From assembly GCF_000757485.1 (NCBI RefSeq), contig NZ_JPYO01000042.1, forward strand, positions 548,830 through 612,829: DNA of 64,000 nucleotides. The letters run 5' to 3'. The notes under the pieces were generated by a model that had not been told where the DNA came from, did not search any database, and saw only the letters and a program-made list of their open reading frames with translations. This DNA is from Achromobacter sp. RTa (GTDB lineage: Bacteria; Pseudomonadota; Gammaproteobacteria; Burkholderiales; Burkholderiaceae_B). Below, in pieces: positions 27,798-38,324 of the stretch (its first letter is position 1; each line of letters opens with the position of its first letter). The translations under genes and the position numbers were made by a program.

Positions 27798-29375
27798 CTA
27801 GGCAGCGGCCGGCTGCGCCCCTCCGGCGTACCAGCGCACGAACTCCGCGGACGGCATGGGCCGCGCAAAGAAATACCCCTGGACGAAAGCGACGCCGCGC
27901 GCCTTCAGGTAGTCGAACTGGTACTGGACCTCCACGCCTTCGGCCACCACCGCCAGCCCCAGGCGGTTCGCCAGGGTAACGATCGCGTCCAGCACCGGCG
28001 CCTCGCCTCCCGCGGGTTCGATGGCCTGCACGAAGCCCTTGTCGATTTTCAGGTAGTCCACCGGGAATTTCTGCAGATACGAGAGCGAGCAGTGGCCCGT
28101 TCCAAAGTCGTCGATGGCGACCCGCAGCCCCTCGGCGCGCAAGGCATCGATATTGCGCCGCGCCTGGCCGTTGTCCGAAATCAGGCTGTGTTCCGTGATC
28201 TCAAGCACGACCAGCGGGCGGCGGGCCGCGACGTTCGCGACGAACGCCTGGATGTCGGCCACCAGCCCGGCGCTGGACAGATGCTCCGCCGCGACGTTAA
28301 CACCGATATGGAAGTCCGGCGGCGTGGCCCAGGTCCGCGCATCACGCTCGATCAACGTCAGCAGGTGGCGGGTCAGGGCGACGATCATGCCGTCCGCCTC
28401 GGCCGCCGCGATGAAGACGTCCGGCCGCACCGGACCCACGCCCGGCCGCTCCCAACGCATCAGCGCCTCGACGCCTTCGCACCGGCCCGTCGCCAGGCTG
28501 TACACCGGTTGATAGTGCACATGGAACTCCCCCGCCCGCATGGCGCGGCGCAACTGCTCCTTGAACGATTGCCGATTGGCTTGCAGCCGGTACGCGCCCA
28601 GCGCGAGGCCCGCGCCGATCAGCAGCGCTACCGGCAAATAGGTCAGCATGGACTGCGACCACGCCTGCACGAGAGCCTCGGACGGCGCCATGACGCTGAC
28701 GGTCAGCTCCGCCCCGCCCGGTTCAAGGGAAGTTTCGTGGTACAGAGGCACCGCGTGCCTCGCCGGACGGCCCCCGGAATCGCTGCGGATCGGGGCGCCC
28801 TTGCCCACGATGAGTTCCAGCTGCAGGTCGCCCATGGTGGCGACTGCGTCCAGAAGGTCCTGCACATAACGGCCGTCCACCTCGACGATGCCGCCATATC
28901 CGTCCTGCCTGGATTTGCCCAGCAGGACGGCCGGACGGTCGGGCGCCAGGGGCGTGCCCGCGACCGTGCGCGGCCAGCTGTCCGGCGAAATGCTCACGGG
29001 CCATCTGCTGAAATCGTCGATCGAGGCGTCCACCTCTCCCAGCGCCGACGAACAATAGACACGGCTGTTGCGCGCCAGCGCCAGGGACCGGAAGTAAGGG
29101 TTGAGCGCGCCCCAGCGTTGCAGGTCGGGCAGCAGTTCGGGACAGGCGCCGGGCGCCAGCGCCGCCACCCGTTCCAGCATGTCGCGGGACTGGGCGAGTA
29201 TCCTCTCCGCCTGGACCCGCACGATGCGCGCAGCGGTCCCGGCTTCCTGGCGCTGGGCGTGATTCGCATACAGCCACGTCCACCCCACGCAGACGAGAAG
29301 GGGAAGCATCAGGGCCAGCGCCACCGGCAGATAGCGCCAGGACGGTGCGCCGACCGTCATTCCCGAAGTAGGCAT
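27798..29375 (-). CDS. CSS-motif membrane EAL-domain cyclic di-GMP phosphodiesterase
   Basis: Degrades cyclic di-GMP. The protein of about 525 residues has two membrane helices flanking a periplasmic CSS domain, whose motif is YCSSALG. The cytosolic EAL domain has EALMRW, the NVAAEHL asparagine, EITEHS, DDFGTG, the catalytic lysine in LKIDKGF, AEGVE and VQGYFFARP, so all main catalytic residues are kept. CSS-domain enzymes sense redox state through the two cysteines elsewhere; here one Cys is in CSS and another at APGACPE. The ATG at 29375 follows AAGG; an ATG at 29390 is also possible. Confidence 0.92.
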   Translation of the reverse strand: MPTSGMTVGAPSWRYLPVALALMLPLLVCVGWTWLYANHAQRQEAGTAARIVRVQAERILAQSRDMLERVAALAPGACPELLPDLQRWGALNPYFRSLALARNSRVYCSSALGEVDASIDDFSRWPVSISPDSWPRTVAGTPLAPDRPAVLLGKSRQDGYGGIVEVDGRYVQDLLDAVATMGDLQLELIVGKGAPIRSDSGGRPARHAVPLYHETSLEPGGAELTVSVMAPSEALVQAWSQSMLTYLPVALLIGAGLALGAYRLQANRQSFKEQLRRAMRAGEFHVHYQPVYSLATGRCEGVEALMRWERPGVGPVRPDVFIAAAEADGMIVALTRHLLTLIERDARTWATPPDFHIGVNVAAEHLSSAGLVADIQAFVANVAARRPLVVLEITEHSLISDNGQARRNIDALRAEGLRVAIDDFGTGHCSLSYLQKFPVDYLKIDKGFVQAIEPAGGEAPVLDAIVTLANRLGLAVVAEGVEVQYQFDYLKARGVAFVQGYFFARPMPSAEFVRWYAGGAQPAAA

Positions 29376-29443
29376 ATCGCCTTGCCGCATAGTTGTCCGT
29401 GTCGCAGGCCCAGCCTGGATAGGACACTATGGCGCACGCAACG

Positions 29444-30106
29444 TCAAGAAGGATGATCGGGGCCGGACGCGGCGGATGACGATTTCGACGGCGCGGCGGG
29501 CGCGCGCAACAGCTCGCAGATCAGCGCCACGTGCGCCAGGCGGCGCTCCGGCAAGTCGATGCGCTCGCCCGCGCCGAGCAGCGCGGACATGACGAGCGTA
29601 TGGACGATGGGCGAGAGCAGCAGCCACGGGTGATCCCGCGCCACGCAATCGCCGCAAAGGCCGCGGTCGCGCGCGCGTTCCAGCAGCCTGGCGATGTCGG
29701 CCTGGTGAGCCGCCGCCGTATCGTTGCGCCAACGCGCGGCCAGATGCGGCACGCGGCCGCTTTCCGCCAGCAGCAGGCGCAGGGTGCTGACCATGGCGGG
29801 ATTGCCCAAGCTGACGTAGAGATGATTGACGATGCGCTCGGCCAGATGGCGCGGCGTGGCGGCCCCGTCCACCACGGCCTCGACGTCCAGCCGCGAAGGA
29901 CTCAGGTGGCGCGCCAGCAAGGCCTCGAAGACGGCCTCCTTGCTGTCGAAATGCGCGTACAGCCCGCCCTTGGACAGCCCGGCGCGCAGCGCGATGTCGT
30001 CCATCCTGGCGCCCGCGTAGCCGGCTTGCGAGAACTCCTGCAGCGCGGCGTCGAGGATCTGCCCGACCCGCACGGCCTGCGGAAGACGACGACGAAGCGT
30101 GCTCAT
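29444..30106 (-). CDS. TetR family regulator, likely repressor of the divergent efflux operon
   Basis: A 220-residue TetR-type protein. The N-terminal helix-turn-helix is at about 15-62 (ILDAALQEFSQAGYAGARMD, SKGGLYAHFDSKEAVFEALL). The C-terminal ligand domain is diverse, as usual. The ATG at 30106 follows GAGGGA at a suitable distance; upstream in-frame ATGs at 30127 and 30136 would place this ribosome site inside the gene. It is divergent from the NodT gene. An ACCGACCGGTCAGT palindrome, typical for this family, lies in the shared region. Confidence 0.9.
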   Translation of the reverse strand: MSTLRRRLPQAVRVGQILDAALQEFSQAGYAGARMDDIALRAGLSKGGLYAHFDSKEAVFEALLARHLSPSRLDVEAVVDGAATPRHLAERIVNHLYVSLGNPAMVSTLRLLLAESGRVPHLAARWRNDTAAAHQADIARLLERARDRGLCGDCVARDHPWLLLSPIVHTLVMSALLGAGERIDLPERRLAHVALICELLRAPAAPSKSSSAASGPDHPS

Positions 30107-30141
30107 CCTGCTGTTCCCTCCATGCATGCGATCCATTAAAA

Positions 30142-30155
30142 ACCGACCGGTCAGT
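30142..30155. promoter_or_regulatory. Likely TetR operator
   Basis: ACCGACCGGTCAGT is a near-perfect palindrome (7+7, one mismatch) of the ACCGACCGGTCGGT type bound by many TetR repressors. It sits 36 bases upstream of the TetR start and about 150 bases before the efflux operon start, so it could control both directions. Confidence 0.6.
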
Positions 30156-30162
30156 CGTTAGC

Positions 30163-30176
30163 TTGACCCAGGTCAA
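30163..30176. promoter_or_regulatory. Second palindrome TTGACC-N2-GGTCAA
   Basis: A perfect 6+6 inverted repeat with a 2-base centre, 7 bases beyond the TetR operator. Each arm is also a good -35 hexamer (TTGACC), one facing each gene. It may be a promoter element, an operator, or both. No matching -10 at 17 bases was found for either direction. Confidence 0.4.
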
Positions 30177-30305
30177 GGAATGCGCAGGCAAGGCTCGGCA
30201 CAATACTGGCATGACCTCGGTGCCGGGTCCGTCCCGAAGGCGGCGCCATAAGCCCGCCCACCCCGGAACGGTCCCCGGCGCCCCCCTGCGCTGGAGAGAC
30301 CTCGC

Positions 30306-31781
30306 ATGACATGCCGCCCGCTTCCGGCCACGATCGCCACGCGCCTCGTCCCTGCAGCCCTGCTGGCACTGCTGGCCAGCGGCTGCGTTTCGCTGGCGCC
30401 CGGCTACGAGCGCCCCGCCCTGCCCGTGCCCGCAACATATGCGTCCGCCGGCTCCGATGCCCCGATGGCCACGGCCGCGGCCGATATCGCCTGGCAGGCC
30501 TATTTCCCGGACCCGGTGCTGCAAGGCCTCATCGGCACCGCCCTGGACAACAACCGCGACCTGCGCAACGCGCTGCTGCGCGTGGAAGAAGCGCGCGCGC
30601 TGTACGGCATCCAGCGCGCGGACCAGTTCCCCGCCATCGGCGCGCAGGCCGACGGGTCCCGCTCGCGCGTGCCGGGCGACCTGAACCTCACCGGACAGCC
30701 GCAGGTCTCCAGCCAATACCAGGCGGGGCTGGGCATGGCCAGCTGGGAGCTCGATTTCTGGGGCCGCGTGCGCAACCTGAAGGACGCCGCCCTGCAGAAC
30801 TACCTGGCCTCCGACGCGGCCGCCAAGGCGGCGACGCTGAGCCTGATCGCCGAGGTGGCGGACAGCTACCTGTCGCTGCGCGAGCTCGACGAACGCCTGG
30901 CGCTGACCCGCGAGACCATCGCCTCGCGCGAGGAGTCGCTGCGCATCTTCCGGCGCCGCTACGAAGTGGGCTCCATCTCGAAACTGGACCTCACCCAGGT
31001 GGAAACGCTGTGGCAGCAGGCCAAGGCCCTGGGCGCCGACCTGGAACAGGCGCGCGCCGAACAGGCCCATGCGCTGGAACTGTTGCTGGGCGCGCCGCTG
31101 GACCTGCCCAGCCTGCCGCCCCGCCTGGACGACAGCGCCGTCATGCGGGATCTGCCTGCGGGCCTGCCATCCGAACTTCTGGTCAACCGCCCCGACATCG
31201 TCGCGGCCGAACACCGGCTGAAAGCCTCGAACGCCAATATCGGCGCGGCCCGCGCCGCGTTCCTTCCCAGCATCACCCTGACCGGCGCGTTCGGCACCGC
31301 CAGCGCCGAACTGGACGGCCTGTTCGCGGGCGGCAGCCGAGCGTGGAGCTTCGCGCCCAGCATCAGCCTGCCGATCTTCGACGCCGGACGCCGCAGCGCG
31401 GCGGTCGATCTGGCCGACGCGCGGCGCGACCAGGCGGTGGCCAGTTATGAACAGACGATACAGGCGGCCTTCAAGGACGTTTCCGACGCCCTGTCCGCCC
31501 GCCGCTGGCTGGCCGAACAAGTCGAGGTGCTGCGCGCCACCGTGGCCGCGCAGAGCGAGCGCGCCCGCCTGGCGCAGTTGCGCTACGACCACGGCGCATC
31601 GCCCTACCTGGAGGTGCTGGACGCCCAGCGCGACCTGCTTGCGGCCCAGCAAAAGCTTGCGCAGACACGCCGCGCGCTGCTGTCCAGCAGGGTAAGGCTG
31701 TATGCCGCGCTGGGCGGAGGCACGCAAGCCCCCGCCCCGGCCCGCGCGGCCTCCGGCCTGCACGACGCCGGCACCCGATAA
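30306..31781 (+). CDS. Efflux outer membrane lipoprotein, NodT/OprM family
   Basis: Trimeric outer membrane channel of a tripartite exporter, 491 residues. The lipobox LLASGC places the lipidated cysteine at about 27. Two OEP repeats follow, and [16 protein letters not shown] is the family segment in the second half. Long helical hairpins with heptad patterns lie at about 80-200 and 300-440. It is the first gene of an operon with HlyD, ABC fusion and permease genes, 22 bases before the next. The divergent TetR probably represses it. Confidence 0.93.
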   Translation: MTCRPLPATIATRLVPAALLALLASGCVSLAPGYERPALPVPATYASAGSDAPMATAAADIAWQAYFPDPVLQGLIGTALDNNRDLRNALLRVEEARALYGIQRADQFPAIGAQADGSRSRVPGDLNLTGQPQVSSQYQAGLGMASWELDFWGRVRNLKDAALQNYLASDAAAKAATLSLIAEVADSYLSLRELDERLALTRETIASREESLRIFRRRYEVGSISKLDLTQVETLWQQAKALGADLEQARAEQAHALELLLGAPLDLPSLPPRLDDSAVMRDLPAGLPSELLVNRPDIVAAEHRLKASNANIGAARAAFLPSITLTGAFGTASAELDGLFAGGSRAWSFAPSISLPIFDAGRRSAAVDLADARRDQAVASYEQTIQAAFKDVSDALSARRWLAEQVEVLRATVAAQSERARLAQLRYDHGASPYLEVLDAQRDLLAAQQKLAQTRRALLSSRVRLYAALGGGTQAPAPARAASGLHDAGTR

Positions 31782-31803
31782 CCGCGAACCTAGGATTCCC
31801 CCC

Positions 31804-32871
31804 ATGCGCCTGCCCACCCGAAAACTGGTCCCCGCCCTGCTTGTCCTGGCCGTTGCCGCCGCCGGCTACTACGGCTGGCGGATGCTCTCGGATGCCGGGC
31901 CGGGCGAGGGATTCATCAGCGGCAACGGTCGCATCGAAGCCACGGAAATCGACGTCGCCGCCAAGCTGGCCGGCCGCGTGCAGGAAGTGCTTGCCGTCGA
32001 GGGCGATTTCGTCGCCGCGGGCCAGCCGCTGGCGCGCATGCAGGTAGACACGCTCCAGGCGCAGCGCGAAGAGGCCCGCGCCCAGCACCAGCAGGCCGTC
32101 AATGCCGCGGCCAGCGCCCGCGCGCAGGTCGTGCAACGCGAAAGCGACAAGCTTGCCGCCGAGGCCGTGGTGGTGCAGCGGGAAAGCGAGCTGGACGCCT
32201 CGCGCCGCCGCCTGGCGCGTTCGGAGGCCCTGTCCAAGGAAGGCGCATCGTCCATCCAGGAGCTGGACGACGACCGCGCCCGCGTGCGCAGCGCGCAGGC
32301 CGCCGTGCATGCCTCGCGCGCCCAGGTGAACGCGGCGCAGGCCGCCATCGACGCCGCGCGCGCCGCCCGGGTCGGCGCGGAATCCGCCGTCACGGCGGCG
32401 CAGGCCACCATCGCGCGCATCGAGGCCGACATCGCCGACAGTGAATTGCGCGCCCCGCGCGACGGCCGCGTGCAGTACCGCGTCGCGCAGCCGGGCGAGG
32501 TCCTGGGCGCGGGCGGCAAGGTGCTGAACATGGTCGATCTGTCCGACGTGTACATGACGTTTTTCCTGCCGGAGCAGGCGGCGGGCCGCGTGGCCATGGG
32601 CCAGGACGTGCGCATCATCCTCGACGCCGCGCCGCAGTACGTCATTCCCGCCAAGGTCTCCTTCGTGGCCAGCACCGCGCAATTCACGCCCAAGACGGTG
32701 GAAACGGCCAGCGAACGGCAGAAGCTGATGTTCCGCGTCAAGGCCCAGATCAGCCCCGAGCTGCTGCAGCGGCACCTGAAGCAGGTCAAGACCGGCCTGC
32801 CGGGCGTGGCCTGGCTCAAGCTCGACGCCGACGCCCAATGGCCCGCCAATCTGGAAACCAAGGTGCCGTGA
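31804..32871 (+). CDS. HlyD/EmrA-type periplasmic adaptor protein (YhiI-like)
   Basis: Membrane fusion protein of 355 residues linking the ABC pump to the outer membrane channel. It has an N-terminal signal anchor (about 8-26), a lipoyl-like half ([20 protein letters not shown]) and a long coiled coil (about 75-210). The second lipoyl half starts [20 protein letters not shown]. The stop overlaps the start of the ABC gene as TGATG, a sign of coupled translation. The gene order matches yhiI-rbbA(yhiH)-yhhJ of enterobacteria. Confidence 0.93.
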   Translation: MRLPTRKLVPALLVLAVAAAGYYGWRMLSDAGPGEGFISGNGRIEATEIDVAAKLAGRVQEVLAVEGDFVAAGQPLARMQVDTLQAQREEARAQHQQAVNAAASARAQVVQRESDKLAAEAVVVQRESELDASRRRLARSEALSKEGASSIQELDDDRARVRSAQAAVHASRAQVNAAQAAIDAARAARVGAESAVTAAQATIARIEADIADSELRAPRDGRVQYRVAQPGEVLGAGGKVLNMVDLSDVYMTFFLPEQAAGRVAMGQDVRIILDAAPQYVIPAKVSFVASTAQFTPKTVETASERQKLMFRVKAQISPELLQRHLKQVKTGLPGVAWLKLDADAQWPANLETKVP

Positions 32872-35615
32872 TGGCCCGCGCGGATACCGCCCCCGTCGTC
32901 ACGCTATCGAGCGTGAGCCTGCGCTATGGCGAGACGGTCGCGCTGGACGGCATCACGCTCGACGTCCCCGCCGGCCGCATGGTGGGGCTGATCGGCCCCG
33001 ACGGCGTGGGCAAGTCCAGCCTGCTGGCCCTGGTGGCCGGCGCCCGCAAGGCGCAGGAAGGCAGGATCGAGGCGTTGGGCGGCGACATGGCCAGCCGCCG
33101 GCACCGCGACGCCGTGTGCCCGCGCATCGCCTACATGCCGCAAGGCCTGGGCAAGAACCTGTATCCCACGCTGTCGGTCGAGGAGAACCTGCAATTCTTC
33201 GGGCGCCTGTTCGGCCACGACGCGGCCGAGCGCCGCCGCCGCATCGACAGCCTGACCCGCAGCACCGGCATGTCGGCGTTCCTGTCGCGGCCCGCCGGCA
33301 AGCTTTCCGGCGGCATGAAGCAGAAGCTCGGCCTGTGCTGCGCCCTGATCCACGATCCCGACCTGCTCATCCTCGACGAGCCCACCACCGGCGTGGACCC
33401 GCTCGCGCGCGCGCAATTCTGGGACCTGATCAATCAGATCCGCCGCGAACGCAGCGGCATGAGCGTCATCGTGGCCACGGCCTACATGGACGAGGCGCAG
33501 CGCTTCGACTGGCTCATCGCCATGGACGAAGGCCGGGTGCTGGCCACCGGCACGCCCGCGGAACTCGAACAGCGCACAGGCGCGGATTCCTTGGAGGCGG
33601 CGTTCATCGCGCTGCTGCCCGAGGCCAAGCGGCGGGGCCACAAGCCTGTGGAGATCGTGCCGCTGGAGGTGGGCGACGACGCAGAGATCGCCATCGAAGC
33701 GCGCGACCTCACCATGAGATTCGGCGATTTCGTCGCGGTGGACCACGTCAATTTCCGCATCCGCAAAGGCGAGATATTCGGGTTCCTGGGCTCCAACGGC
33801 TGCGGCAAGTCCACCACCATGAAGATGCTGACCGGCCTGCTGCCTGCCAGCGAGGGCCAGGCCTGGCTGTTCGGCGCGGAGGTCGATCCGAAGAACATCG
33901 ATACCCGCCGCCGCGTGGGCTATATGTCGCAGTCGTTCTCGCTGTATGGCGAACTGACCGTAAGGCAGAACCTGGTACTGCACGCGCGCCTCTTCCACGT
34001 GCCGGAACCCGAGATTCCGGCGCGCGCGGAAGAGATGGCCGCCCGCTTCGACCTGGGCGAGGTGCTGGACACCTTGCCCGAGAACCTGCCCATGGGGGTG
34101 CGCCAGCGCCTGTCGCTGGCCGTGGCCATGGTGCACCGGCCCGAGTTGCTGATTCTGGACGAACCCACATCGGGCGTGGATCCCGTCGCGCGCGACGCAT
34201 TCTGGCGCCTGCTCATCGCGCTGGCGCGCCAGGACCAGGTCACCATCTTCATCTCCACGCACTTCATGAACGAAGCGCAGCGCTGCGACCGCATGTCGCT
34301 GATGCACGCGGGCAAGGTCCTGGTCAGCGCCTCGCCCGACGAGATCACCCGCATGCGCGGCGCGAAGACTCTGGAAGAAGCATTCATCGCCTACCTGGTC
34401 GACGCGGGCGCGGGCACGGCGCCGGACGAGGAGGTCGAGGGCGAAGCCGCCCCCGCGGACACCGCCGCCTCCGGGCCGCCCGAGCGCCGCGGCTTCAGCC
34501 TGCAGCGCATGTTGAGCTATATGTGGCGCGAATCGCTGGAGCTGCGCCGCGACCCGGTGCGCGCGACGCTGGCGCTGGCCGGATCGCTCCTGCTGATGTT
34601 CGTGATGGGGTTCGGGATCAGCATGGACGTGGAGGATCTGCGCTATGCGGTCATGGACCGCGACCAGACCGGACTGAGCCATAACTACAGCCTGAACCTC
34701 GCCGGATCGCGCTACTTCATCGAACATCCGCCCATCAAGGACTATGCCGACATGGACGCTCGCATGCGCAGCGGGGAATTGTCGCTGGCCATCGAGATCC
34801 CGCAGGGATTCGCCCGCGACGTGCAGCGCGGCGCCGGCGCGCAGATCGGCGTCTGGATCGACGGCGCGATGCCCCAGCGCGCCGAAACCATCCGCGGCTA
34901 TGTGATGGGCATGCACCAGGGCTGGCTGATGCAGCAGGCGCGCGAGAGGCTGGGCGTCAGCGCCACGCTGCCTGTCGCCATCGAAACTCGTTTCCGCTAC
35001 AACCCCGACGTGCGCAGCCTGCCCGCCATGGTGCCCGCCGTGATTCCCCTGCTGCTGCTCATGATGCCCGCGATGCTGACGGCGCTGGCGGTGGTGCGCG
35101 AGAAGGAGCTGGGATCCATCATCAATCTGTACGTCACCCCGGTGACGCGGCTGGAGTTCCTGCTGGGCAAGCAGGCGCCCTACGTGGCGCTGGCCATGCT
35201 GAACTTCCTGCTGATGACCCTGCTGGCCGTGACCCTGTTCGGCGTCCCGATCACCGGCAGCTTCCCCACGCTGCTGCTGGCCGCGCTGATCTACAACGTG
35301 GTGGCCACCGCGATCGGGCTGCTTGCCTCCACCTTTACCCGCAGCCAGATCGCGGCGCTGTTCTTCACCATGATCGGCACGCTGGTGCCCGCGGTGCAGT
35401 TCGCGGGGCTGCTGAATCCCGTTTCGTCGCTGGAGGGCGCCGGGCGGCTGATCGGCCAGGTCTATCCCGCCACGCACATGCTCACCATCAGCCGCGGGGT
35501 ATTCAGCAAGGCCCTGGATTTCTCGAACCTGCAAGGCTCGTTCTGGCCCTTGCTTGCCGCGATCCCCATCGTCCTCGGCGCCTCGGCGCTCCTGCTGAAG
35601 AAACAGGAGACCTGA
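32871..35615 (+). CDS. rbbA: RbbA-type fused ABC transporter: two ATPase domains and a permease
   Basis: A 914-residue fusion. ATPase 1 (about 10-245) has Walker A GPDGVGKS (42-49) and signature LSGGMKQ. ATPase 2 (about 275-510) has Walker A GSNGCGKS and the altered signature [12 protein letters not shown], as in RbbA. An ABC-2 permease with six membrane helices fills the rest. In E. coli the homologue was described as ribosome-associated, but its context here, between HlyD and a second permease under TetR control, argues for an export pump. The gene overlaps the HlyD stop and runs to within 1 base of the next start. Confidence 0.9.
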   Translation: MARADTAPVVTLSSVSLRYGETVALDGITLDVPAGRMVGLIGPDGVGKSSLLALVAGARKAQEGRIEALGGDMASRRHRDAVCPRIAYMPQGLGKNLYPTLSVEENLQFFGRLFGHDAAERRRRIDSLTRSTGMSAFLSRPAGKLSGGMKQKLGLCCALIHDPDLLILDEPTTGVDPLARAQFWDLINQIRRERSGMSVIVATAYMDEAQRFDWLIAMDEGRVLATGTPAELEQRTGADSLEAAFIALLPEAKRRGHKPVEIVPLEVGDDAEIAIEARDLTMRFGDFVAVDHVNFRIRKGEIFGFLGSNGCGKSTTMKMLTGLLPASEGQAWLFGAEVDPKNIDTRRRVGYMSQSFSLYGELTVRQNLVLHARLFHVPEPEIPARAEEMAARFDLGEVLDTLPENLPMGVRQRLSLAVAMVHRPELLILDEPTSGVDPVARDAFWRLLIALARQDQVTIFISTHFMNEAQRCDRMSLMHAGKVLVSASPDEITRMRGAKTLEEAFIAYLVDAGAGTAPDEEVEGEAAPADTAASGPPERRGFSLQRMLSYMWRESLELRRDPVRATLALAGSLLLMFVMGFGISMDVEDLRYAVMDRDQTGLSHNYSLNLAGSRYFIEHPPIKDYADMDARMRSGELSLAIEIPQGFARDVQRGAGAQIGVWIDGAMPQRAETIRGYVMGMHQGWLMQQARERLGVSATLPVAIETRFRYNPDVRSLPAMVPAVIPLLLLMMPAMLTALAVVREKELGSIINLYVTPVTRLEFLLGKQAPYVALAMLNFLLMTLLAVTLFGVPITGSFPTLLLAALIYNVVATAIGLLASTFTRSQIAALFFTMIGTLVPAVQFAGLLNPVSSLEGAGRLIGQVYPATHMLTISRGVFSKALDFSNLQGSFWPLLAAIPIVLGASALLLKKQET

Positions 35616-35616
35616 C

Positions 35617-36741
35617 ATGCGGCAACTGGCCAATATCTACCGCCTGGGCGTAAAGGAGCTTTGGAGCCTGGCGCGCGACCCGATGATGCTGATCCTGATC
35701 TTCGTGTCGTTCACGCTGATGATCTACACGGCGGCCACCGCCGTGCCCGAAACACTGCACAACGCGCCCATCGCCGTGGTGGACGAAGACGTCTCGCCCC
35801 TGTCGGCGCGCATCGTCTCGGCCTTCTATCCGCCGCACTTCACGCCCCCGGATCTGGTCACCTCGACGGAAGCCGACGCCGGAATGGACGCGGGGCGCTA
35901 CACCTTCTCGGTCGGCATTCCGCCCAATTTCCAGCGCGACGTGCTCGCGGGCCGGCCAGCGGAAATCCAGCTGAACGTGGACGCAACCCGAATGAGCCAG
36001 GCGTTCACGGGCAGCAGCTACATCCAGCAGATCATCACCGACGAAATCAATGAATTCGCCAAGCGCTACCGCGCGCCGGCCGAGCTGCCGGTCGACCTTG
36101 CCGTGCGCATGCGCTTCAACCCCAACCTGACGCAGGCCTGGTTCGGGGCGCTGATGGAGATCATCAACAACGTCACGATGCTGTCCATCATCCTGACGGG
36201 CGCCGCGCTGATCCGCGAGCGCGAGCATGGCACGATCGAGCACCTGCTGGTCATGCCGGTGACGCCTACCGAAATCATGGTCGCCAAGGTCTGGTCGATG
36301 GGGCTGGTGGTGTTGGCGTCGGCGGGACTATCGTTGACTGTCGTGGTGCGCGGCCTGTTGCACGTCCCGATCGAAGGGTCGGTGGCGCTTTTCCTCGCCG
36401 GCGCGGCGTTGCATCTGTTCGCAACGACGTCGATGGGCATCTTCATGGCCACGCTCGCGCGCAGCATGCCCCAGTTCGGCATGCTGCTGGTGCTTGTGCT
36501 GCTGCCCCTGCAGATGCTGTCGGGCGGCACCACCCCGCGCGAAAGCATGCCGCAGTTCGTGCAGGACATCATGCTGGCCGCCCCCACCACCCACTTCGTG
36601 GAACTCGGCCAGGCCATCCTCTACCGCGGCGCGGGAATCGGTGTCGTATGGCAACCGTTCCTGGCGCTGGCGCTGATAGGCTCGATCCTGTTCGCGTTCT
36701 CCCTGGCCCGCTTTCGCAAGACCCTCAGCCAGATGGCGTGA
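35617..36741 (+). CDS. ABC-2 type permease (YhhJ-like)
   Basis: Inner membrane permease of 374 residues with one N-terminal helix, a large periplasmic domain (about 45-175) and five C-terminal helices. Family features include EREHGTIEHLLVMPVTPTEI at about 206-225 and QMLSGGTTPRESMPQ near 302. It forms the second half of the membrane channel with the RbbA-type protein. The start codon lies one base after the previous stop, so translation is coupled. Confidence 0.93.
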   Translation: MRQLANIYRLGVKELWSLARDPMMLILIFVSFTLMIYTAATAVPETLHNAPIAVVDEDVSPLSARIVSAFYPPHFTPPDLVTSTEADAGMDAGRYTFSVGIPPNFQRDVLAGRPAEIQLNVDATRMSQAFTGSSYIQQIITDEINEFAKRYRAPAELPVDLAVRMRFNPNLTQAWFGALMEIINNVTMLSIILTGAALIREREHGTIEHLLVMPVTPTEIMVAKVWSMGLVVLASAGLSLTVVVRGLLHVPIEGSVALFLAGAALHLFATTSMGIFMATLARSMPQFGMLLVLVLLPLQMLSGGTTPRESMPQFVQDIMLAAPTTHFVELGQAILYRGAGIGVVWQPFLALALIGSILFAFSLARFRKTLSQMA

Positions 36742-36786
36742 GGCCGTGCATTCGTTGCCCCTTACCACTCTTTAAAAGGACGGATG

Positions 36787-37254
36787 ATGAAGAAAACTAC
36801 TGCCTCCATGCCCCAGGGCCTCGCCGGCGCCAACGCCGCCTATTGCCAGCGCATGGCCGAACTTGCGCAAGAGAGCCAGCAGCGCTGGATCGAGCTGGGC
36901 CGGCGCCTGGCGGATGATGGCGCCGCGCGGTATCTGTCCACGCTGGGGCCCCTGAAACAATCCGGCTCCTGGCAGGACATCGCCCCCGCTCTGGGCGAAG
37001 CCACCCGCAAGCAGTGGCAATGCCAGCTCGAGGCCAGCCAGGCCATTACACACGCGCTGCTGGAAGAACAGGCCGCGCTGGCCGCCGGCATCAGCGAAGC
37101 CATGACGGGCTGGCTGAAGCAGGCCGCGGGCGGCGGCATCGGCCTGGAAGCCACGCCGATGGCGCAGATCTGGACCACCTTGTCGAATCAGATGGCCTCC
37201 GCCTGCACGGCCATGCGCGAGGCCAGCCAACCCGGCAACCGCCACGGCGGCTGA
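36787..37254 (+). CDS. Phasin-like helical protein at the end of the efflux operon
   Basis: A 155-residue, strongly helical, Ala/Gln-rich protein without signal or membrane segments. Heptad-like spacing (QRMAELAQESQQRWIELGRR) and amphipathic helices resemble phasins that coat polyhydroxyalkanoate granules, but the resemblance is general. AAAAGGA lies 6 bases before the ATG at 36787; an ATG one codon earlier is less well spaced. It follows the permease by 45 bases on the same strand. Its link to efflux is unclear. It converges on the LysR gene, with 36 bases between the stops. Confidence 0.6.
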   Translation: MKKTTASMPQGLAGANAAYCQRMAELAQESQQRWIELGRRLADDGAARYLSTLGPLKQSGSWQDIAPALGEATRKQWQCQLEASQAITHALLEEQAALAAGISEAMTGWLKQAAGGGIGLEATPMAQIWTTLSNQMASACTAMREASQPGNRHGG

Positions 37255-37290
37255 ACTCGCTAACGCGCTAACTCCCTCTCCGCCGCGGAC

Positions 37291-38187
37291 TCAGGCCTGC
37301 GGCGGGCCGAGCACCTCCACCAGGAAATCCACAAAGGCCCGCACCTTCGCCACCATGTGGCGGCGAGAGGGATACACCACGTACACATAGGTTTCCACCG
37401 GGGCCCAGTCCGCCAGCACGGCTTGCAGGGCCCCGCTCTCCAGATCGCCCTGCACGTAGATCCGGGGCACTAGGCTGATGCCGAAGCCGGCCCGCAGCGC
37501 ATCGCGCACGGCCAGGCTGGAGCCGACCTTGTAGCGCCCCCGCACCGGCACGCGCTGGACCTGGCCGTCGCGCTGGAAGGTCCATTCGTCCGCATGCCCC
37601 GACAGCGTGAATCTCACGCACTCCATGCCGCGCAGCGCGGCGGGCTCCGGCGGCACGCCATGCCGCTGGAAATAGGCGGGCGCGGCGCAAAGCACGTGGT
37701 CCAGCGTCATCAGCTTGCGGGCCACGAGGCTGGAATCCTCCAACCTGTCGCTGCCGCGTATCGCCAGATCGTAGCCCTCCTTGACGATATCGACGCGGCG
37801 GTCCTCCAGGTTCAGATCCAGGGACAGCCCGGGGTAGCGTTCCAGGAAGCGCGGAATGGCAGCCGACAGCCGGGTCAGGCTGAGCGACATCGGGGCGCTC
37901 ACGCGCAGGGTGCCGGCCGGCGCGTGCTGCATCGGCCCCAGCGACGTCTCGGCTTCGTGCAGGTCGTCCAGGATGCGAACGACCTGTTCGTAGTAGCGCG
38001 TGCCCGCTTCCGTCAGGCTCATGCGCCGCGTGGTGCGATTGAGCAGGCGCGCCGCCAGATGGGCCTCCAGTTCGGCGATGTTCTTGCTGACCGCGGCGGG
38101 CGATAGCCCCATATGCCGCGACGCCGCCGCAAAGCCGCGCTGCTCGACGACCTGCCGGAAAACCTTGAGCGCGGTGAGATGGTCCAT
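37291..38187 (-). CDS. LysR family transcriptional regulator
   Basis: A 298-residue LysR protein. The winged helix-turn-helix is at about 3-60 (LKVFRQVVEQRGFAAASRHM, SPAAVSKNIAELEAHLAARL). It is followed by a substrate-binding domain of the subgroup related to DsdC/AaeR-like regulators (GTLRVSAPMSLSLTRLS, SLDLNLEDRRVDIVKEGYDLAIR). It is divergent from the nitroreductase and exporter genes, so these are its probable targets. The intergenic region (38188-38324) should hold the T-N11-A binding site. Confidence 0.92.
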   Translation of the reverse strand: MDHLTALKVFRQVVEQRGFAAASRHMGLSPAAVSKNIAELEAHLAARLLNRTTRRMSLTEAGTRYYEQVVRILDDLHEAETSLGPMQHAPAGTLRVSAPMSLSLTRLSAAIPRFLERYPGLSLDLNLEDRRVDIVKEGYDLAIRGSDRLEDSSLVARKLMTLDHVLCAAPAYFQRHGVPPEPAALRGMECVRFTLSGHADEWTFQRDGQVQRVPVRGRYKVGSSLAVRDALRAGFGISLVPRIYVQGDLESGALQAVLADWAPVETYVYVVYPSRRHMVAKVRAFVDFLVEVLGPPQA

Positions 38188-38324
38188 GGATTATTTACCG
38201 TGAGCGAATGATCTTGCCATCGGAATGCGTATTATCGCCTCGGATGGATTCAATTAGCCTGTCATGGATGGTGTTGCCCGGCATCGGCCAGGCAGCCGAA
38301 ACCCTCATCCAAGGCAGGCAAGCT

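Noticed and set aside
29427-31817. A 796-codon minus-strand frame across the TetR and NodT genes
   Set aside because: It crosses two well-supported genes and the operator between them, with no motif of its own.
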